DNA of 10,825 bases, from positions 1 through 10,825 of the forward strand of contig JALRDT010000035.1 in assembly GCA_023262125.1 (NCBI GenBank). Reading direction: 5' to 3'. Every line of letters begins with the position of its first letter. Position 1 is the first letter of the stretch. The notes under the pieces were generated by a model, which was not told the origin of the DNA, did not search any database, and was given only the letters and a program-made list of their open reading frames with translations. Both the position numbers and the translations under genes were made by a program. Origin of the DNA: Candidatus Nanopelagicaceae bacterium (GTDB lineage Bacteria; Actinomycetota; Actinomycetes; Nanopelagicales; Nanopelagicaceae). This document shows positions 8,138 through 10,825 of this stretch, one piece after another.

Positions 8138-8944
8138 ATGAACCGCGCCGGCAGAGATAGAGCCCCTGAATACTGGAAAGAGGGGAGAGTTCTGCAGATT
8201 TGGCAGGGTCAGATTCTGGCTCGAGATGGCGCTTTAATCGAACAAATTTCGACAAATTTCCAAAGCTCAGAAGATGCAATCTATCTAGGTGAAGTCAACA
8301 AACAACATTATTTCGTTATCAATAAAGAGATCTCCGAACCAGAGGCCAGCCAAAATTTGCGCGAACTCGCAGCGCATCTATCACTTGCTGAGTTAGAGAT
8401 TGCAGTTACTGCACTTGCAATAGTGAATTGGCACGAAACACATACTCACTGTCCACGATGTGGCGCTGCTACCAAAATGATTTCAAATGGTTGGGTGCGT
8501 GAATGTGAAGTAGATGGATCGCATCATTTTCCAAGAACCGATCCAGCAATTATTGTGGCTGTACAAGATCGAAATGGACGAATCTGTTTAGGTCGCCAAG
8601 CTATTTGGCCAGAAGGTAGATATTCGAATTTTGCTGGCTTTGTCGAACCTGGCGAATCATTAGAAGCAACAGTAGTACGCGAAGTTGAAGAAGAGAGTGG
8701 CCTAGTAGTTAAAAATGTTAAATATTTAAATTCACAACCTTGGCCATTTCCAAATTCCATAATGCTCGCATTTGAAGCCTTTACTGATAATCCAGAATTA
8801 GCAAAACCAGATGGCATTGAAATTGTTGACCTAAAATGGTTTACAAAGGATGAGTTAAGAAGTGCGGTAGCTGGTGGAACCTTAAGCGTTCCACCAATTA
8901 CTACAGTGTCTGGCAAAATGATTGAGGCGTGGCTAAATGGCTAA
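8138..8944 (+). CDS. nudC: NADH pyrophosphatase / RNA NAD-decapping Nudix hydrolase NudC
   Basis: A 268-residue NudC-type Nudix hydrolase. It splits NAD(H) into NMN(H) and AMP; bacterial homologues also remove NAD caps from RNA 5' ends. An N-terminal domain (about 1–95) leads to a zinc ribbon starting CPRCG (Cys105, Cys108) with Cys123. The fourth ligand is not a cysteine: the sequence reads CEVDGSHHFPRTDPA, so His129 or His130 may serve, as I recall for actinobacterial relatives. The Nudix box spans 167–189 and fits GX5EX7REUXEEXGU (G167, E173, R181, E182, E185, E186, G188). SQPWPFP (199–205) is the hallmark separating NudC from other Nudix enzymes. The ATG is the only start close to the in-frame adnB stop; there is no clear ribosome binding site, so translation probably depends on ribosomes finishing adnB. 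uvrD2 overlaps its last 8 bases. A nudC between adnB and uvrD2 matches mycobacterial order. Confidence 0.95.
   Translation: MNRAGRDRAPEYWKEGRVLQIWQGQILARDGALIEQISTNFQSSEDAIYLGEVNKQHYFVINKEISEPEASQNLRELAAHLSLAELEIAVTALAIVNWHETHTHCPRCGAATKMISNGWVRECEVDGSHHFPRTDPAIIVAVQDRNGRICLGRQAIWPEGRYSNFAGFVEPGESLEATVVREVEEESGLVVKNVKYLNSQPWPFPNSIMLAFEAFTDNPELAKPDGIEIVDLKWFTKDELRSAVAGGTLSVPPITTVSGKMIEAWLNG
8924..8927 (+). promoter_or_regulatory. Ribosome binding site (GAGG) for uvrD2
   Basis: GAGG lies 9 bases before ATG 8937, within the end of nudC. Together with the 8-base overlap it supports this start and translational coupling of uvrD2 to nudC. Confidence 0.5.
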
Positions 8945-10562
8945 CGCTGAAGAAATTTTGGCAGCGCTGGATGACGAACAACGTAAAGTCGCATTAGCAA
9001 CTCGTGGACCAGTCTGCGTAATTGCAGGAGCAGGTACTGGCAAAACTCGAGCAATTACACATCGAATCGCATATGCCTCAGCTATTGGAGTAATAGATCC
9101 ACAGCGCGTAATGGCAATTACCTTCACAGCTCGTGCTGCAGGAGAGATGCGATCCCGTTTAAGAATGTTGGGTTTTCCAGGAGTTAATGCGCGAACTATT
9201 CACTCAGCAGCGCTTAAGCAACTACTTTATTTCTGGCCAACGGTATTTGGTGGACAAAGTCCAGAACTTTTAACTTCGAAATCCCCATTTATTGGCGCTG
9301 CAGTTGAACGTGCCGGGATCAAATTGCCAGCAAATAGCCGCGAAGCACTTCGTGATGTGGCGACCGAAATTGAGTGGGCTAAGGTAAATCAAATTGCGCC
9401 CGAGGATTTTCTGGCTACTCAACGTAAAGTGCGCAGCCGAATTGAGATTGAGGATATTGCCAAAATTTATGCTGCATATGAATCGCTAAAGAAGCAAGAA
9501 CGAACTTTAGATTTTGAAGATTTGCTTTTACTTACAACTGCGATGATTGAAAATGAAGCTCAGGTAAGAGAGCGTATTCATGACCAATATCGGTATTTCA
9601 CTGTAGATGAATATCAAGATATCTCACCACTTCAGCAGAGATTAATTGATGCTTGGCTTGGAAGTAGAAAAGACATTTGTGTAGTTGGAGATCCTGCGCA
9701 GACGATTTATACCTTTGCCGGCGCGACTCCAAGTTACTTGCTTGGTTTCACTAATCGCTTTCCAGAAGCTGAAGTCGTTAGGTTAACTACTGGATACCGT
9801 TCTACTCCAGAAATTTTGTTTACCGCTAATGCTTTGTTGCGCAGCAACCGTATGGGACAAGAATTAGCACCGATTAACGAACATGGAAATCAACCAGTGT
9901 TAACCGAATACAAAACTGATGGCCAAGAAGCGATTGGAGTTACCAATCAAATAACGGAATTAATTAGCCAAGGTGAGCGCCCTGAAAATATTGCAGTGCT
10001 GGCCCGAACAAATGCGCAATTACAAAGTATGCAGAGAGCATTTAAAGAGGCTGGTCTTCCTTATCAAATAAGAAGTAATGATCGTTTCTTTGATCGCGCT
10101 GAAATTCGCGAATTTATAAGAGATATTCGCCAAGCTTCAGTTATTCCAAACCCAGATATCAGCTGGGTTGAAGAGATACGCGGCCTTGCGCAGCCATATC
10201 TCTCAGGTGATGCAATGGATGGCATCGGCGCAATTGTGCATTTAGCTAGAGAGTTAGATAGTGATGATCGATTCCAGCCGAAAACTCTTAGAAATTTCTT
10301 GCAAGAGCTCGAAGATCGCGCTCAACAGAACAATCCGCCGCAGATGCCAGTTACAACTTTGGCAACATTGCACGCGGCAAAAGGTCTGGAATGGGAGCGA
10401 GTATTCATAATCGGAATTGGACAGGGATACCTGCCATATCCGGATGCCCCTGAAGATGAAGAGCTTCGCTTGTTCTATGTGGGAATTACGCGCGCTCGCG
10501 AACATCTGCATCTAAGTCATGGCGGAGTACCAAGCCCATTTTTACGCTCAATTGCAGGGTAA
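8937..10562 (+). CDS. uvrD2: UvrD2-like superfamily 1 DNA helicase, short form lacking C-terminal HRDC and tetracysteine modules
   Basis: A 541-residue 3'-to-5' DNA helicase of the UvrD/Rep type, with a complete motor: Walker A AGAGTGKTR (30–38), Ia ITFTARAAGEM, Ib ARTIHSAALK, II DEYQD (224–228), III GDPAQTIYTFAGA (251–263), IV TGYRS, V LHAAKGLEW (478–486), VI YVGITRAR (514–521). The QTIYTFAGA wording and the place after nudC favour UvrD2 over UvrD1/PcrA. The protein ends about 20 residues after motif VI with GGVPSPFLRSIAG. Mycobacterial UvrD2 is about 700 residues and carries an HRDC domain and a four-cysteine module beyond this point; neither is present, nor encoded in any frame of the 111 bases downstream. 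The start is ATG 8937, overlapping nudC by 8 bases. It probably acts in excision repair or clearing of blocked DNA ends; whether it unwinds DNA well without the cysteine module is open. Confidence 0.93.
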   Translation: MANAEEILAALDDEQRKVALATRGPVCVIAGAGTGKTRAITHRIAYASAIGVIDPQRVMAITFTARAAGEMRSRLRMLGFPGVNARTIHSAALKQLLYFWPTVFGGQSPELLTSKSPFIGAAVERAGIKLPANSREALRDVATEIEWAKVNQIAPEDFLATQRKVRSRIEIEDIAKIYAAYESLKKQERTLDFEDLLLLTTAMIENEAQVRERIHDQYRYFTVDEYQDISPLQQRLIDAWLGSRKDICVVGDPAQTIYTFAGATPSYLLGFTNRFPEAEVVRLTTGYRSTPEILFTANALLRSNRMGQELAPINEHGNQPVLTEYKTDGQEAIGVTNQITELISQGERPENIAVLARTNAQLQSMQRAFKEAGLPYQIRSNDRFFDRAEIREFIRDIRQASVIPNPDISWVEEIRGLAQPYLSGDAMDGIGAIVHLARELDSDDRFQPKTLRNFLQELEDRAQQNNPPQMPVTTLATLHAAKGLEWERVFIIGIGQGYLPYPDAPEDEELRLFYVGITRAREHLHLSHGGVPSPFLRSIAG

Positions 10563-10596
10563 CTGTAGGTAATGAAAGAGCTTGAAATTAATTAAG

Positions 10597-10626
10597 TTGC
10601 ACCAATCTCTATCAATGCTTTACCCT
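10597..10626 (+). promoter_or_regulatory. Possible promoter (TTGCAC – 18 bases – TACCCT)
   Basis: TTGCAC at 10597–10602 resembles a −35 box, and TACCCT at 10621–10626 fits the loose actinobacterial −10 pattern TAnnnT, with an 18-base spacer. Transcription would then begin near 10633, giving a leader of about 40 bases that contains both inverted repeats. The −10 match is poor against the strict consensus, so this is only a candidate. Confidence 0.3.
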
Positions 10627-10633
10627 ATGCGTT

Positions 10634-10645
10634 CACCTATTGGTG
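10634..10645 (+). repeat. Inverted repeat CACC-TATT-GGTG
   Basis: A perfect 4-base stem around a 4-base loop in the leader of the last gene. It is short and could be chance, but it lies two bases before a second perfect inverted repeat, so the pair may form leader structure or an operator. Confidence 0.35.
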
Positions 10646-10646
10646 G

Positions 10647-10659
10647 CTAGTAAAACTAG
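10647..10659 (+). repeat. Inverted repeat CTAGT-AAA-ACTAG next to the ribosome binding site
   Basis: A perfect 5-base stem with a 3-base loop, ending 2 bases before the purine-rich ribosome binding site. It could act as a small hairpin affecting translation or as a repressor half-site pair. The stem is AT-rich and weak on its own. Confidence 0.4.
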
Positions 10660-10661
10660 AT

Positions 10662-10669
10662 GAAAGGGA
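10662..10669 (+). promoter_or_regulatory. Ribosome binding site (GAAAGGGA) for the last gene
   Basis: GAAAGGGA lies 4 bases before ATG 10674 and is among the clearest ribosome binding sites in the window. It supports the partial frame that follows as a real gene. Confidence 0.65.
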
Positions 10670-10673
10670 CAAA

Positions 10674-10825
10674 ATGTCACAGAACATGATGACATTAGCT
10701 TCAATCGAAGCTGCAATTGTCGCGCCTTCATTTAATTCAAATTACCCAACAAACGCCGCAACAACTTGGTTTACCAAGCGTGCCTATGCACATTTTGGTA
10801 ACGAGGCCACAGGTGTTAATGGTTA
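10674..10825 (+). CDS. Unknown protein, N-terminal 50 residues only (3' end outside window)
   Basis: The frame is open from ATG 10674 to the window edge. The visible part starts MSQNMMTLASIEAAIVAP and goes on with an asparagine/threonine/alanine-rich stretch, then WFTKRAYAHFGNEATG. I do not recognise it. It has no cysteine in the first 50 residues, so it is not a WhiB protein, although mycobacteria carry whiB7 at this place after uvrD2. There is no clear signal peptide or membrane helix. A strong ribosome binding site and a leader with inverted repeats and a possible promoter suggest separate expression from the repair genes. The frame is short and cut, so the main support is the ribosome binding site and the absence of stops. 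Confidence 0.6.
   Translation, partial: MSQNMMTLASIEAAIVAPSFNSNYPTNAATTWFTKRAYAHFGNEATGVNG

Larger units (their letters stand above)
10563..10673 (+). other. Intergenic leader between uvrD2 and the last gene
   Basis: This is the longest non-coding stretch in the window (111 bases). It has no GC-rich hairpin followed by a T-run after uvrD2, so no intrinsic terminator can be called. It holds one weak promoter candidate, two short inverted repeats and a strong ribosome binding site, all described separately. That arrangement suggests the last gene has its own transcript rather than belonging to the repair operon. Confidence 0.6.

Noticed and set aside
8524..8916. Reverse-strand open frame of 130 residues
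   Set aside because: It is antisense to the Nudix box and SQPWPFP region of nudC, and shows no family motif or ribosome binding site.
2017..10562. Tandem helicase-nuclease genes plus a Nudix enzyme as a phage-defence island
   Set aside because: The motifs, lengths and order match the housekeeping AdnAB–NudC–UvrD2 repair neighbourhood; there is no integrase, toxin, sensor domain or change of base composition that would suggest a mobile defence system.
10572..10595. Seven-codon frame (MKELEIN) after uvrD2, a possible leader peptide
   Set aside because: An AGG sits only 2 bases upstream, it lies before the candidate promoter, and it has no repeated regulatory codons; chance is the simplest explanation.
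10563..10600. Intrinsic terminator after uvrD2
   Set aside because: Only the AT palindrome AATTAATT is present; there is no GC-rich stem and no T-run.
10674..10825. whiB7 homologue at the syntenic position
   Set aside because: The first 50 residues contain no cysteine and no WhiB-type motif.

Overview
The window looks like chromosome from a streamlined, moderately low-GC actinobacterium, most like the freshwater acI / Nanopelagicales lineage. This is inference. It rests on an AdnA–AdnB–NudC–UvrD2 gene order that I recall as typical of Actinobacteria (in mycobacteria the same genes lie together), on AT-leaning codon use that is unusual for most Actinobacteria, and on very tight packing with 8-base and TGATG overlaps. 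Every gene I can support is on the + strand.

Region 1 (1–1989) is a sulfur/redox cassette. It holds the C-terminal end of a single-domain rhodanese cut by the window edge, then a CoA-disulfide-reductase-like flavoenzyme with its own C-terminal rhodanese domain (start overlaps the previous stop), then a 60-residue cysteine-rich protein of unknown function. Together they suggest handling of persulfides or sulfane sulfur and low-molecular-weight thiols.

Region 2 (2017–10562) is a DNA repair run. adnA and adnB encode the two subunits of the actinobacterial AdnAB helicase-nuclease that resects double-strand breaks. They overlap by 8 bases, and both nuclease sites look intact. nudC (NADH pyrophosphatase, also able to remove NAD caps from RNA) follows after 12 bases. 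uvrD2, a superfamily 1 helicase, then overlaps nudC by 8 bases. Two things stand out: AdnA has a degenerate helicase motif III, and UvrD2 stops right after the motor core, lacking the HRDC and tetracysteine C-terminal modules of the mycobacterial protein.

Region 3 (10563–10825) is a 111-base intergenic region with a weak possible promoter, two short inverted repeats and a good ribosome binding site. It leads into the first 50 codons of a protein I do not recognise. This is where mycobacteria carry whiB7, but the visible part is not WhiB-like.

I found no tRNA, rRNA, CRISPR array, insertion sequence, integrase or convincing intrinsic terminator. Most of the window is conserved housekeeping. 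The points worth a second look are the cut-down UvrD2, the AdnA motif III, the small cysteine-rich protein in its sulfur context, and the structured leader before the last gene.
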